Positions 15,153-23,754 of a stretch of 64,000 bases of DNA are shown here, one piece after another (positions within the stretch are counted from its first letter, which is position 1; each line of letters starts with the position of its first letter). This DNA is from Dethiobacter alkaliphilus AHT 1 (GTDB taxonomy: Bacteria > Bacillota > Dethiobacteria > Dethiobacterales > Dethiobacteraceae). The DNA lies in NCBI RefSeq assembly GCF_000174415.1, contig NZ_ACJM01000006.1, forward strand, positions 124,001 to 188,000, in the 5' to 3' direction. Below the pieces are notes generated by a model. The model saw only the letters and a list, made by a program, of their open reading frames with translations, did no database searches and had not been told where the DNA came from. A program made the position numbers and the translations under genes.

Positions 15153-15620
15153 TTAGAAGTATTTCATGCTGGTTTTTTTGTATTCTTTGGTGCTGTAGAG
15201 CAGTTTGTAGTCGGTGATGCCCGTTTCTTTGGAGATCTGGGCGGCCACCTCTTCTAAGTCTTCCTTGGATTTGCCGTGGAGCATGGTAAAGAGGTTGTAG
15301 GGCCAGTCGGGATAGGTGGGACGGTGGTAAACGTGGGATGCTTCTTTAAACTGGGCCATGATGGGTCCTACCTCCTCCACCTTCTCGGCCGGAACGTTCC
15401 AGCCGCACATGGCGTTGGCGTTAAAGCCGGCCTTGTGGTGGCGCAGGATGGTACCCATGCGGCGCAGAATGCCGCTTTTTAAATAGGCGTTGATTTTTTG
15501 CAGCAGTTCCTCTTCTGTGATGCCCACTTCCTCTGCCACGGCGGCATAGGGGTTAGGCTGCAGGGGCAGATCCCCCTGCAGGCGGGAGATGATTTTTTTA
15601 TCCAAGTCGGTTATTTGCAT
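15153..15620 (-). CDS. ahbB: Siroheme decarboxylase subunit, AhbB type
   Basis: The 155-residue product has the Lrp/AsnC fold: an N-terminal helix-turn-helix-like part and a C-terminal RAM-like domain. The heme-pathway version is recognised by the substrate-site piece ASHVYHRPTYPDWPYNLF. With AhbA it removes two carboxyl groups from siroheme to give 12,18-didecarboxysiroheme. It lies 3 bases after ahbA and ends the operon. GGAGG precedes the ATG. A transcription-regulator annotation for such genes would be misleading, given the neighbours ahbA, ahbC and ahbD. Confidence 0.92.
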   Translation of the reverse strand: MQITDLDKKIISRLQGDLPLQPNPYAAVAEEVGITEEELLQKINAYLKSGILRRMGTILRHHKAGFNANAMCGWNVPAEKVEEVGPIMAQFKEASHVYHRPTYPDWPYNLFTMLHGKSKEDLEEVAAQISKETGITDYKLLYSTKEYKKTSMKYF

Positions 15621-15623
15621 ATT

Positions 15624-16100
15624 TTAAGCCTCCGACATGTCGAAATTAACACCGATTTTAAACAGGTTCAAGGCAGGCAGGTTGCGCAGCTTCACTACAC
15701 CGTCTAAGTCCATGATTTCGTTAAGTGTTTTTTGTAGTTCTTCTTCAGACCGGGTAACCAGGGTGAACCAGACGTTAAACTCATGGGCCCGCTGGTAGTT
15801 ATGGGTAACGCCGGGGTAGGCGCTTACCGCCTGGGCTACGGCGTCTGTTTTGTCCTCCTGGACTTTGAGGGCTACCAAAGTGGAGGAAAAGCCCATCTTC
15901 TGGGAGTCGAAGATGCCGCCGATGCGGCGTACCAGGCCGGACTCCTTGAGGGTGGCGACGCGCTTCATCACTTCCTCTTCTGTGAGGCCCACTTCCTGGG
16001 CGATGGCCGCATAGGGGCGGGACACCAAAGGATAGCGGGACTGGAGAATGTTTAGGATTTCACGGTCGAACCCTGAGAGGTTAGCTGCACTTTGCTTCAT
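15624..16100 (-). CDS. ahbA: Siroheme decarboxylase subunit, AhbA type
   Basis: This 158-residue Lrp/AsnC-like protein carries the piece VTHNYQRAHEFNVWFTL typical of AhbA (NirD/G-like) and partners AhbB in decarboxylating siroheme. Its start overlaps the end of ahbD by 20 bases, which suggests coupled translation. GGAGGGG precedes the ATG. The A/B assignment rests on the two substrate-site pieces and is slightly less certain than the family assignment. Confidence 0.92.
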   Translation of the reverse strand: MKQSAANLSGFDREILNILQSRYPLVSRPYAAIAQEVGLTEEEVMKRVATLKESGLVRRIGGIFDSQKMGFSSTLVALKVQEDKTDAVAQAVSAYPGVTHNYQRAHEFNVWFTLVTRSEEELQKTLNEIMDLDGVVKLRNLPALNLFKIGVNFDMSEA

Positions 16101-17091
16101 GGTCTTTTCCCCTCCGGTACAGGCACCACGGATCTTCGGCCATTACATCGCCGTCGGTGTAGTAGTAGGCGCGGGCACGGCAACCGCTGCAGACGTCTTT
16201 ATGGTTACAGGTGCCGCACTTGCCGCCGAACTCATCGCTTCTAAACTGCTGGAACATTTCCGCGGTGCGCCAGATTTCATCAAAGGGCATCTCCCGGACG
16301 TTGCCCACTTTCTTGGGCAGGTACGGGCAGGGGTGCACTTCACCGTTGGGCAGGATGCAGCAGTAGCCGGTACCGGCCAGGCAGCCGCGGCTAAAGCGCA
16401 TGTCCATCTTCATCTGGCGGGCAATACGCATAAACTGCGGAGCGCAGGTGGGCTTAAGCTCGATGTCCACCTCTTTTTGCTTGCGCATAATGCGGTGGAG
16501 TAATTGTTCATACTGCTTTTCGCGCAGCGCTTCCTCTTCCATGTCCAGGGCGCGGCCGGTGGGTACTAAAAAGAAGACGTGGTGTGCCTGGGCGCCTTTT
16601 TCTACCGCCAGGTCGGTGATGGCTTCGAATTCATGGTAGTTTTGCTCCACCACGGTGGTGTGGATCTGGAAAGGCAGGCCCACATCCTTGCAGTTTTTCA
16701 TGCCGTCGATGGCGCCCTGCCAGGAGCCGGGAACCTGACGGAACTCGTCGTGGATTTCCGCACCGGCGCTGTCTAAGGAAATCCCGATGCACATGGCGCC
16801 AGAATCCTTTAGCTTCTGGGCGATTTCCGGGGTAATGGTGGTGCCGGTGGTGCCAAATACCGGGCGCAGGCCCACCGATTTGGCATAGGCCGTTAATTCA
16901 TAGATATCTTCTCTTAAAAGCGGCTCACCGCCGGAGAGGATCAGGATCTTAAAGCCGGCTTTGGCGATTTCATCGATGAGCTTTTTACCCTCTTCGGTGC
17001 TAAGCTCCTCGGATCTTTTGGCACCGGCGTCGCGGTAGCAGTGTTTACATTTCAGGTGGCATTCCCAGGTTGTGTTCCAGGAAATAATCAT
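16081..17091 (-). CDS. ahbD: AhbD-type heme synthase (radical SAM)
   Basis: The 336-residue radical SAM protein has the cluster motif CHLKCKHC near residue 11, the GGEPLL SAM-binding piece, and a C-terminal cysteine-rich SPASM-like region (CLAGTGYCC, CPYL, CGTC, CSGC) for extra Fe-S clusters. AhbD enzymes oxidatively decarboxylate two propionates of Fe-coproporphyrin III to vinyl groups, giving heme. Such genes are often labelled NirJ2. It starts 1 base after the hemB stop and overlaps ahbA, so it is within the operon. ATG chosen because GGAGG lies 9 bases upstream. Confidence 0.9.
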   Translation of the reverse strand: MIISWNTTWECHLKCKHCYRDAGAKRSEELSTEEGKKLIDEIAKAGFKILILSGGEPLLREDIYELTAYAKSVGLRPVFGTTGTTITPEIAQKLKDSGAMCIGISLDSAGAEIHDEFRQVPGSWQGAIDGMKNCKDVGLPFQIHTTVVEQNYHEFEAITDLAVEKGAQAHHVFFLVPTGRALDMEEEALREKQYEQLLHRIMRKQKEVDIELKPTCAPQFMRIARQMKMDMRFSRGCLAGTGYCCILPNGEVHPCPYLPKKVGNVREMPFDEIWRTAEMFQQFRSDEFGGKCGTCNHKDVCSGCRARAYYYTDGDVMAEDPWCLYRRGKDHEAKCS

Positions 17092-17092
17092 A

Positions 17093-18073
17093 CTACATAT
17101 CCTCCTTCAGCCAGGCGGCTGCGTCTTTGGCAAAGTAGGTGAGAATCATATCGGCACCGGCGCGCTTCATGCTGAGAAGCATCTCCAGGGTCACCCTTTT
17201 TTCGTCTACCCAGTCATTTTGGGCGGCGGCTTTAATCATGGAATATTCGCCGGAGACGTTATAGGCGGCCACCGGGACGTTGGTTACCTCTTTTACGGCA
17301 CGGATAACGTCCATGTACGACAGGGCGGGCTTCACCATTAACATGTCGGCACCTTCGGCCAAGTCCTGCTCAATTTCTTTTAAGGCTTCACGGACATTGC
17401 CCGGGTCCATCTGGTAGGAGCGGCGGTCGCCAAACTGGGGCGTGGAACCGGCGGCGTCGCGAAAAGGCCCGTAGAAGGCGGAAGCGTACTTAACCGCATA
17501 GGACATTACCGGGATTTTTTCAAAGCCGTGGCCGTCAAGGGCACTGCGGATGGCCCCAACGCGGCCGTCCATCATGTCTGAGGGGGCCACGATGTCTGCG
17601 CCGGCTCGGGCGTGAGAGAGCGCCGTCCGAGCCAGCAAATCCAGGGTGGGGTCATTTAAGACGTCACCGTCTTCAATGAGGCCGCAATGACCGTGGCTTG
17701 TGTATTCACACAGACAGACATCGGTTATCACAATTAATGTGGGGAATTCTTTTTTCAGGGCGGCACAAGCTTTCTGCACCGCTTCATCGGGATCATAACC
17801 GGAAGAGCCCTTCTCATCCTTGTAGGCGGGGATGCCAAAAAGAATCACACCGGGGATACCCAGCTTCAGGCACTCTTCCCCTTCTTTTAAAACATTGTCC
17901 ACCGACATCTGATAAACGCCGGGCATGGAAGCAATGGGCTTCTTCACGTTCTTACCGTTGGTCACAAACAAAGGATAAATCAAATCGCGGGGCAACAAAT
18001 CTGTTTCCCGCACCAAACGCCGCATAGCATCACTTACCCGCAACCTACGCGGCCGAACAATGGGAAATTCCAA
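17093..18073 (-). CDS. hemB: Porphobilinogen synthase (5-aminolevulinate dehydratase)
   Basis: The product joins two 5-aminolevulinates into porphobilinogen. Family marks are the N-terminal RPRRLR, a metal-site region with [12 protein letters not shown] (cysteine-rich, zinc type), the Schiff-base lysine in [19 protein letters not shown] and the second lysine in [11 protein letters not shown] prefer the TTG at 18071-18073 as start because AGAGGTG is 6 bases upstream; the in-frame GTG at 18082 falls inside that ribosome binding site. This gives 326 residues, the usual size. Confidence 0.96.
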   Translation of the reverse strand: MEFPIVRPRRLRVSDAMRRLVRETDLLPRDLIYPLFVTNGKNVKKPIASMPGVYQMSVDNVLKEGEECLKLGIPGVILFGIPAYKDEKGSSGYDPDEAVQKACAALKKEFPTLIVITDVCLCEYTSHGHCGLIEDGDVLNDPTLDLLARTALSHARAGADIVAPSDMMDGRVGAIRSALDGHGFEKIPVMSYAVKYASAFYGPFRDAAGSTPQFGDRRSYQMDPGNVREALKEIEQDLAEGADMLMVKPALSYMDVIRAVKEVTNVPVAAYNVSGEYSMIKAAAQNDWVDEKRVTLEMLLSMKRAGADMILTYFAKDAAAWLKEDM

Positions 18074-18100
18074 AACAAACACCTCTTTTCCCGAAGTCTA

Positions 18101-18230
18101 CAAAAAGGGGACGGACCTTTTTTCGCACAAACCATGCAAAATCCTGCACAAAACGCAAACAGCTAAGTCCCCTTTTGGGGAAAAACCAGACAAAGGAACC
18201 GTCCCCATGCCTGGTTTTGAAAAACTGTAC
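18101..18230. repeat. REP-like GGGGACGG motifs between hemB and ahbC
   Basis: The gap holds AAAAAGGGGACGGACC (18102-18117), an inverted AGTCCCCTTTTGGGG (18166-18180) and, on the minus strand, GGGGACGGTTCCTTTGTCT (18188-18206). GGGGACGGTTC motifs in clostridial genomes belong to REP-type palindromes linked to Y1/RAYT transposases; none is encoded here. Confidence 0.6.
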
Positions 18231-18280
18231 ACTCTTCCCGGATCTCGACTCAACATTCTTCCATCCCGGCCGGGCCGGTT

Positions 18281-18390
18281 GTTCAGAAGCAAGCAGGTCG
18301 CGAAGCAAGGGGTTCAGGCACCGGAGGCGTATTGATAATACGCTGAGGATGCCGGGTTCCCGCGGCGACAAAGAGATGCGCCGCTTATGG
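18281..18390 (+). repeat. 110-bp inverted repeat, copy A, downstream of ahbC
   Basis: This sequence recurs in opposite orientation at 19620-19729 on the other side of ahbC. By eye about 99 of 110 positions agree. It contains several hairpins, including GCGTATT-GAT-AATACGC; the loop differs between copies while the stem is kept, which points to selection for structure or recent common origin. Confidence 0.85.
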
Positions 18391-18410
18391 GCAACCGGCC
18401 CTACGACCTC

Positions 18411-18450
18411 GTTACTTAAGCGATGCCGATCTCGGCATCGGTTAAGTAAC
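18411..18450. repeat. 40-bp near-perfect palindrome over the ahbC stop codon
   Basis: Two 19-base arms with one mismatched pair surround a 2-base centre. The arms encode the last residues of AhbC (YLTDAEIGIA) and its stop. In mRNA it forms a long hairpin at the very end of the gene, without a T run, so it may protect or process the transcript rather than end it. Confidence 0.8.
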
Positions 18451-19591
18451 ATGCGGGGTCTGATTCCCAAAAGTCGCCGGTGGCGGCTTCGGCCCGGGCG
18501 CGGAAGTTGCCGTTGCAGATCTGGAGCCATTTGCACTGGGCGCAGCGGCCTTTTAAGAGAGGCTTGCGGTCCTTTAGGCCACCCAGGATAGGGTTTGAAG
18601 TGTCGGTCCAGATGTCGCCGAACTTGCGCTCGCGTACGTTGCCGAAGGTGTGGTTCTGGGTGAACTGGTCGGCGTGGACATTGCCCAGGTTATCCACCTG
18701 GCCGATGGCGATACCGGTGCGGTTACCACCGTTGTTCTGCAACAGCTCCCAAACCTTTTCGGCGCGCTTGGGATCTTCTTTTTTCATGCGCAGGTAGGTG
18801 TAGACACCGTCGGCGTGGTTATCCACGGTGAGGATTTCTTTGTCCAGGCCTTTTTTCTCGAAGTAGAGTACTTTATCAATGATAAGGTCCATGGCCTGGC
18901 GGCTTTCTTCGCGGGTTACGTCTTCTTTCATCATCTCAGAGCCGCGGCCGGAGTAAACCAGATGGTAGAAGCAGACCCGGGGGATATTTTCTTCTTCAAT
19001 GACTCTGAAGATATCTTCCATTTGGTCAAAGTTGTGGCGGTTGATGGTAAAACGCAGACCCACCCGCTGGTCGATTTCCAGGCAGTTGCGAATACCGGCC
19101 AAAGCCTTATCGTAGGCGCCATCCTGTTTGCGGAAGTCATCGTTTTTGGCGCCCACACCGTCTAAGCTGATGCCTACATACCCTACGCCCAGGTCCTTGA
19201 TCTTGCGGGCGGTGGGCTTGTCGATAAGGGTACCGTTGGTGGAGATGGTGACACGGATGCCGCGGGAGGTGGCGTATTCAGCCAGCTCAAAGAAGTCGGG
19301 ACGGATCAGCGGCTCGCCGCCGGAGAAAAGGATTACCGGGCTTTTGAATTCCGCCAGGTCGTCGATGAACTTCTTGCCTTCTTCGGTGGACATTTCATTT
19401 TCATACTTTATGTTTTCGGATCCCATATAGCAATGGATACATTTTAAGTTACAGGTCCGGGTACAGTTCCAGACCACCACAGGGCCGGCACCATGGGTTG
19501 TGCCGTGCATGGCACCGCGGGAGCAGTTGCTGTAGCGCAGCTGGTCACCATAATGTTCAGCACCGCAGAGAAGCTTAGTAACACCAATCAT
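18416..19591 (-). CDS. ahbC: AhbC-type 12,18-didecarboxysiroheme deacetylase (radical SAM)
   Basis: The 391-residue radical SAM protein has the motif CNLKCIHC, preceded by the family-specific N-terminus (GVTKLLCGAEHYGD, then CSRGAMHGTTHGAGP). GGEPLIRP binds SAM, and the C-terminal CAQC/CNGNFRARAEA region holds an auxiliary cluster. AhbC removes the two acetate side chains of didecarboxysiroheme, giving Fe-coproporphyrin III. It is often labelled NirJ1. GGGGGA precedes the ATG. Unlike its operon neighbours it is isolated by 180-340-base gaps that carry an inverted repeat pair, so it sits in a cassette-like position. Confidence 0.93.
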   Translation of the reverse strand: MIGVTKLLCGAEHYGDQLRYSNCSRGAMHGTTHGAGPVVVWNCTRTCNLKCIHCYMGSENIKYENEMSTEEGKKFIDDLAEFKSPVILFSGGEPLIRPDFFELAEYATSRGIRVTISTNGTLIDKPTARKIKDLGVGYVGISLDGVGAKNDDFRKQDGAYDKALAGIRNCLEIDQRVGLRFTINRHNFDQMEDIFRVIEEENIPRVCFYHLVYSGRGSEMMKEDVTREESRQAMDLIIDKVLYFEKKGLDKEILTVDNHADGVYTYLRMKKEDPKRAEKVWELLQNNGGNRTGIAIGQVDNLGNVHADQFTQNHTFGNVRERKFGDIWTDTSNPILGGLKDRKPLLKGRCAQCKWLQICNGNFRARAEAATGDFWESDPACYLTDAEIGIA

Positions 19592-19619
19592 ACTTCGTTT
19601 TCCCCCTTCCCCAGAGTGT

Positions 19620-19729
19620 CCATAAGCGGCGCAGCTCTTTGTCGCTGCGGGAACCCGGCATCCTCGGCGTATGTACGATACGCCTGCGGTGCCGGAACCC
19701 CTTGCTTCGCGATCTGCTTGCTTCTGAAC
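19620..19729 (-). repeat. 110-bp inverted repeat, copy B, upstream of ahbC
   Basis: This is the reverse-complement partner of 18281-18390. It lies between the cobA-hemD stop and the ahbC ribosome binding site. It contains GCGTAT-CGTAC-ATACGC and a GCAGC...GCTGC stem. No transposase or recombinase gene lies between the copies. Confidence 0.85.
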
Positions 19730-19775
19730 ACTCTGGGATGAATGTTTTTGTAAGATTTTTATGAAAGCCGTAAAT

Positions 19776-21296
19776 TTATACTTTTTTTAGCGCTTCCACC
19801 AAACCATCTATTGTGTATTCGTCGGCTTCGATATCTATTTTGAGGCCTAAGTCCTTGGCGGACTGGGAAGTGATGGGGCCGATGCTTACCAGTTTCACGT
19901 CTTTTAAGAGGTCGTGGAGGTTATCGGCGTTTAGGATTTCCACAAAGTTTTTAACGGTGGAAGAGCTGGTGAAGGTTACGTAGTGGATCATTTTCTCTTC
20001 CAGGAGCTCTTTTAGAAGGGTGGCATCGCCGCCGCCGCGGACGGTGCGGTAGGCTACCACGTTTGTTACGTCGGCCTGCATTTCGTCGCGGAGAGTGTCG
20101 GGGAGGATTGCCCGGGCAATGTCGGCGCGGGGCATCAGTACTTTGTCGCCGGGGAGGAGTTTGCCGCGCAGCACGTCGATTACTGCTTCGGCTACGTACT
20201 CGGAGGGGACAAAGTCCACATTTAAGCACATGTCTTCTAAGCGCTCTTTAGTTTTGGGGCCGATGGCACATATTTTGGCGCCTTTTAGGTCGCGGATGTC
20301 GCGTTCGTGATGGCGCAGGCGGTTGAAGAAGTCGACGCCGTTGACGCTGGTGAAGATCAGCCAGTTATAGGTGTCTAGTTGGTTGATGGCCTCATCCATG
20401 GGGCCGTAATCTTCCGGATGGTCGATTTCAATGGCGGGGAATTCCCAGGCTTCGCCGCCCATTTCTTCAATGCGGCGGGAAAGGTCGCTGGCCTGTTCGC
20501 GGGAACGGGTTACCACCACCCGCTTGCCAAAGAAAGGCTTTTGTTCAAACCAGGTAAGGGTATCGCGCAGTTTTACCACTTCGCCCACGATGATGATGGC
20601 CGGGGAGGTGAAACCGGCGTCCTTTACTTTCTGGACGATGTCAAAGAGGGTACCGGTGAGGACGCGCTGCTCCGGGCGGGTACCCCAGCGAATCAGGGCC
20701 ACCGGTGTGTCGGCGGAGCGGCCGTTTTCCATCAGGTTCTGGGTGATGGAGGGCAGGTTGCCCACGCCCATGAGAAAAACCAGGGTGCCAATGCCGGTGG
20801 AGATTTTATCCCAATGGATGGAGGATTCGGTTTTTGTGGGATCCTCGTGTCCGGTGATGACGGCAAAGCTGGATGTACAGTCGCGGTGGGTCACCGGAAT
20901 GCCGGCATAGGCCGGAACTGCAATGGCGGAGGTGATGCCGGGTACCACTTCAAAGGGAACATTGTTTTCGCGCAGCAGCTCCCCTTCTTCGCCGCCGCGG
21001 CCGTAGACGTAGGGGTCGCCGCCTTTTAAGCGGGTCACCACTTTGCCTTCCAGGCCTTTATCCACCAGCAGCTGGTTGATTTCTTCCTGCTGGAGAGTGT
21101 GGCGGTCGGGCAGCTTACCCACGTAAATCATTTCACAGTCTTTGGGGGCGTAGCTGAGGAGGCGTTTGCTGGCCAGACGGTCATAGACCAGTACTTCGGC
21201 CTTTTTAATGCACTCCAGTCCTTTGACAGTAATCAGTCCGGGGTCGCCGGGGCCGGCGCCCACCAAATAAACTATTCCTACTTTAGGCATTGGCAT
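19776..21296 (-). CDS. cobA-hemD: Fused uroporphyrinogen-III C-methyltransferase / uroporphyrinogen-III synthase
   Basis: The 506-residue protein has two domains. Residues 1-245 are SUMT (CobA), recognised by YLVGAGPGDPGLIT, GGDPYVYGRGGEE and the VPGITSAIAVPAYAGIP region; it methylates uroporphyrinogen III to precorrin-2. Residues about 250-506 are HemD, which cyclises hydroxymethylbilane to uroporphyrinogen III. The fusion commits the pathway to siroheme, as needed for the Ahb route. The start overlaps the hemC end; ATG at 21296 is taken, with a second ATG at 21290 possible (AGGAG upstream). Fusions like this are common in Clostridia. Confidence 0.95.
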   Translation of the reverse strand: MPMPKVGIVYLVGAGPGDPGLITVKGLECIKKAEVLVYDRLASKRLLSYAPKDCEMIYVGKLPDRHTLQQEEINQLLVDKGLEGKVVTRLKGGDPYVYGRGGEEGELLRENNVPFEVVPGITSAIAVPAYAGIPVTHRDCTSSFAVITGHEDPTKTESSIHWDKISTGIGTLVFLMGVGNLPSITQNLMENGRSADTPVALIRWGTRPEQRVLTGTLFDIVQKVKDAGFTSPAIIIVGEVVKLRDTLTWFEQKPFFGKRVVVTRSREQASDLSRRIEEMGGEAWEFPAIEIDHPEDYGPMDEAINQLDTYNWLIFTSVNGVDFFNRLRHHERDIRDLKGAKICAIGPKTKERLEDMCLNVDFVPSEYVAEAVIDVLRGKLLPGDKVLMPRADIARAILPDTLRDEMQADVTNVVAYRTVRGGGDATLLKELLEEKMIHYVTFTSSSTVKNFVEILNADNLHDLLKDVKLVSIGPITSQSAKDLGLKIDIEADEYTIDGLVEALKKV

Positions 21297-22227
21297 CAAA
21301 CTCCTGTCTCACTTGTTTTAGTATCTCATCAGCTCCGCGCTCCACCATCTTTTGGGCCAGTTTTTTGCCCAGTGCATCCGACTCATCTGCAGAGCCGCGG
21401 ACCTGATCACGTAATACTGTGGAGCCGTCCAGGCCGGCAACAACGCCGTCTAAGACCAGCTCTTCGGCTTCCAGGCGGCCGTACGCGCCGATGGGAACCT
21501 GGCAGCCGCCTTCCAGTTGGCGCAAAAAGGCGCGCTCGGCAAGAATGGCGGATGCGGTGGTGTCATGATTTAAGGCTGAGACTATGTTGATGGTAAAGTC
21601 ATCGTCGCTGCGGGTTTCGATACCCAGGGCACCTTGACCCACGGCGGGGAGTGACTTTTCGAAGTCGATGATTTCGGTGATTTTATCGGCCCAGCCCAGG
21701 CGATAGACGCCGGCGTAGGCCAGGATGATACCGTGCATGTCCTGCTCGGAGAGCTTGCGGAAACGGGTGTTTAAGTTGCCGCGGATGGGCACGATTTCAA
21801 AGTCGGAGCGTTGATGTAGAAGCTGTGCGCTGCGGCGCAGGCTGGAGGTACCGATTACTGCTCCCTGGGGTGTGTCAAACAGGCGGGTTTTGCCGTCTTT
21901 GGCGATGTAGCAGTCACGGGGGTCTTCCCGTTCGGTGATGGTTGTAATCTGCAGGCCGTCGGGAACGGCGGTGGGTACATCCTTCATGCTGTGGACGGCA
22001 AAATCGATTTCCTTGGACAAAAGGGCGTTTTCGATTTCTTTGACGAAAAGTCCTTTGTCGCCGATTTTAGACAGTGCCACATCGAGAATTTTGTCCCCTT
22101 CGGTCTTGATGTGCTTGACGGTGAAGTCAACGTCGGGGAAATGTTTTTGTAGTTCGCCGATGACAAAGTGAGTCTGGGTCAGCGCCAGTTCCGAATCCCG
22201 GCTGCCGACAACGATGGTTTTTTTCAC
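21283..22227 (-). CDS. hemC: Hydroxymethylbilane synthase (porphobilinogen deaminase)
   Basis: The 314-residue product polymerises four porphobilinogens. It has VGSRDSELALTQ at the N-terminus, the active-site piece FAVHSMKDVPT, RRSAQLLHQR and the dipyrromethane-cofactor cysteine in LEGGCQVPIGAY. The start is GTG (22225-22227) with GGGAGGT 6 bases upstream. Its end overlaps cobA-hemD by 14 bases, so the two are translationally coupled. Confidence 0.97.
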   Translation of the reverse strand: MKKTIVVGSRDSELALTQTHFVIGELQKHFPDVDFTVKHIKTEGDKILDVALSKIGDKGLFVKEIENALLSKEIDFAVHSMKDVPTAVPDGLQITTITEREDPRDCYIAKDGKTRLFDTPQGAVIGTSSLRRSAQLLHQRSDFEIVPIRGNLNTRFRKLSEQDMHGIILAYAGVYRLGWADKITEIIDFEKSLPAVGQGALGIETRSDDDFTINIVSALNHDTTASAILAERAFLRQLEGGCQVPIGAYGRLEAEELVLDGVVAGLDGSTVLRDQVRGSADESDALGKKLAQKMVERGADEILKQVRQEFDANA

Positions 22228-22254
22228 GCGTGTACCTCCCAGCTTGTAATAAAA

Positions 22255-22896
22255 TCATTTTGTATGTTGGATAATTTCTGCTATCCGTCTATCCAAAGCG
22301 GCGCGGCCGCCCTGGTGGATGGTTGAGAGTAAATCTTCTGCGGCCAGAGCGGTAAAGATGCGTTTGCGCCGGGCCGAATCCGGTATTTGGTCCAGGACCT
22401 GGGTGCGGGCCTGGCCTAAGGCGGTGAGCAGCTCACCGTAGGCTTCGTCGAAATCGTTTTCCAGTTGGCGGCGGATTTTTTTGGCCATGGCCGGCAGGGT
22501 GCCGCCGGTGGAAACGGCGATGGTTAGCGGTCCGCGCCGGATGGTGGCGGGGACGATGAAGTCGCACAAATGTGGAGCGTCTGCTACGTTTACGGGGATA
22601 CCATCTTCATGGCAGTGCTCTGCCACCAGTTGGTTTACCTGGTGATTGTTTGTGGCGGCAATCACAATAAAGGCGTCGGCCAGAGACTCCCTGGTGTAGG
22701 GACGGCATATGGCTTCAATGCGGTTTGTATCGGCCAGTGTCTGCAGTTCGGGAACAATTTCCGGACTGATTACACGGACCACGGCATCGCAAGCCAGAAG
22801 CGCCGCCACTTTTCGTGCTGCCACGTCTCCTCCGCCAACGACCACACACTGCTTGTTTTTCAGTTGTAGGAATACGGGATAATAGTTTTTTTCCAT
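22255..22896 (-). CDS. Precorrin-2 dehydrogenase / probable sirohydrochlorin ferrochelatase (CysG N-terminal type)
   Basis: The 213-residue protein has the NAD-binding VVVGGGDVAARK near its N-terminus and STGGTLPAMAKKIRRQLE in its second domain, as in Met8p/CysG-N/SirC. It oxidises precorrin-2 to sirohydrochlorin. No separate sirohydrochlorin ferrochelatase is seen in the window, so it may also insert iron, as Met8p and CysG do. It sits between hemX and hemC, the usual place in siroheme-using heme clusters. The ATG at 22896 follows an AAGGTGA site at short distance. Confidence 0.92.
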   Translation of the reverse strand: MEKNYYPVFLQLKNKQCVVVGGGDVAARKVAALLACDAVVRVISPEIVPELQTLADTNRIEAICRPYTRESLADAFIVIAATNNHQVNQLVAEHCHEDGIPVNVADAPHLCDFIVPATIRRGPLTIAVSTGGTLPAMAKKIRRQLENDFDEAYGELLTALGQARTQVLDQIPDSARRKRIFTALAAEDLLSTIHQGGRAALDRRIAEIIQHTK

Positions 22897-22920
22897 AATC
22901 ACCTTGTAACAGCATTAATT

Positions 22921-23754
22921 TTAATAAAAGGGATACTGGTGCATGCCTGAGGCAAAGATGAAGCGCACCACCACGTAATTAAAGAGGACGGTGGCAAAAC
23001 CGAAAGAATTGAGCATGGCCACTTTGCGACCCTGCCAGCCGGAGGCCAGGCGGGTGTGCAGGTAGGCAGCATAAATGATCCAGGTGACAAGGGACCAGAT
23101 TTCTTTGGGTTCCCAGCGCCAGTACGCTCCCCAGACATTTTGCGCCCAGATGGCGCCCAGGATGATGCTGATGGTCAGCAGGAAGAATCCCACTGAGACC
23201 AGTTTGTGGATGTAGAGATCCAGCGCATCCAGGCTGGGCAGTTTTTGTGTGATGGTGGAGAACTTTTTCTTTTTTAGCTGGTTATCTACCAAAAGATACA
23301 TTAAGGAAGTGACAAAGGCCATGGCAAAGGTGCCATAGGCGATGATTACGGTGACAATATGGGTAAAGAGCCAAAAGCTTTTGATTCCCGGCAGCAGTTC
23401 CACCCTTTCAGGAGAAACGAAGAAGGCAAAAAAGAGGATGAGAAATAAAAGTGGTGCACTGAAATGGTATATGGAGCGGAAACTGTAGGTGCGGTCCAGG
23501 AAGATGGGAACCAGGGCCGCGGTCCAGGTGAGAATCAGAAGCGTTTCGTGGAAAGTGTACAGCGGTGCGTAGCCGTAGGTGATGCCGCGGCCGATAATGA
23601 GGATGGTAAGTGCGGCAAAACCGGCGATTAGTAGTTTACGGGCTATATTGAAAAGATCTTTCTCAGCGGAATTGAGGTCGATAAGAAACATTACCGCCGA
23701 GGCAAAGAAAAAGCAAATTGTTAACGTATAAAATGCTAAACCGATGTTTTCCAC
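22921..23754 (-). CDS. hemX: HemX-like membrane protein of the CcsA/cytochrome c assembly family
   Basis: The 277-residue protein has about eight membrane helices and the tryptophan-rich WGAYWRWEPKEIWSLVTW motif shared by CcsA, CcmC and CcmF, which handle heme at the outer membrane face. In Bacilli the gene directly after hemA is hemX, which controls HemA level; this gene has the same place. Its GTG start overlaps the hemA stop by one base (TAGTG). It may be a HemA regulator or a second CcsA-type heme handler; sequence alone cannot decide. Confidence 0.85.
   Translation of the reverse strand: MENIGLAFYTLTICFFFASAVMFLIDLNSAEKDLFNIARKLLIAGFAALTILIIGRGITYGYAPLYTFHETLLILTWTAALVPIFLDRTYSFRSIYHFSAPLLFLILFFAFFVSPERVELLPGIKSFWLFTHIVTVIIAYGTFAMAFVTSLMYLLVDNQLKKKKFSTITQKLPSLDALDLYIHKLVSVGFFLLTISIILGAIWAQNVWGAYWRWEPKEIWSLVTWIIYAAYLHTRLASGWQGRKVAMLNSFGFATVLFNYVVVRFIFASGMHQYPFY

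Noticed and set aside
15153-16100. AhbA and AhbB as Lrp/AsnC transcription regulators
   Set aside because: The substrate-site pieces (HNYQRAHEFNVW and YPDWPYNLF) and the neighbours ahbC, ahbD, hemB fit siroheme decarboxylase.
18281-19729. Inverted repeats considered as ends of an insertion sequence
   Set aside because: The only gene between them is ahbC, which belongs to the heme pathway; there is no transposase and no visible target duplication.
20379-21029. 216-codon plus-strand open frame opposite cobA-hemD
   Set aside because: Antisense to a clear fusion enzyme, no ribosome binding site, no recognisable motifs.
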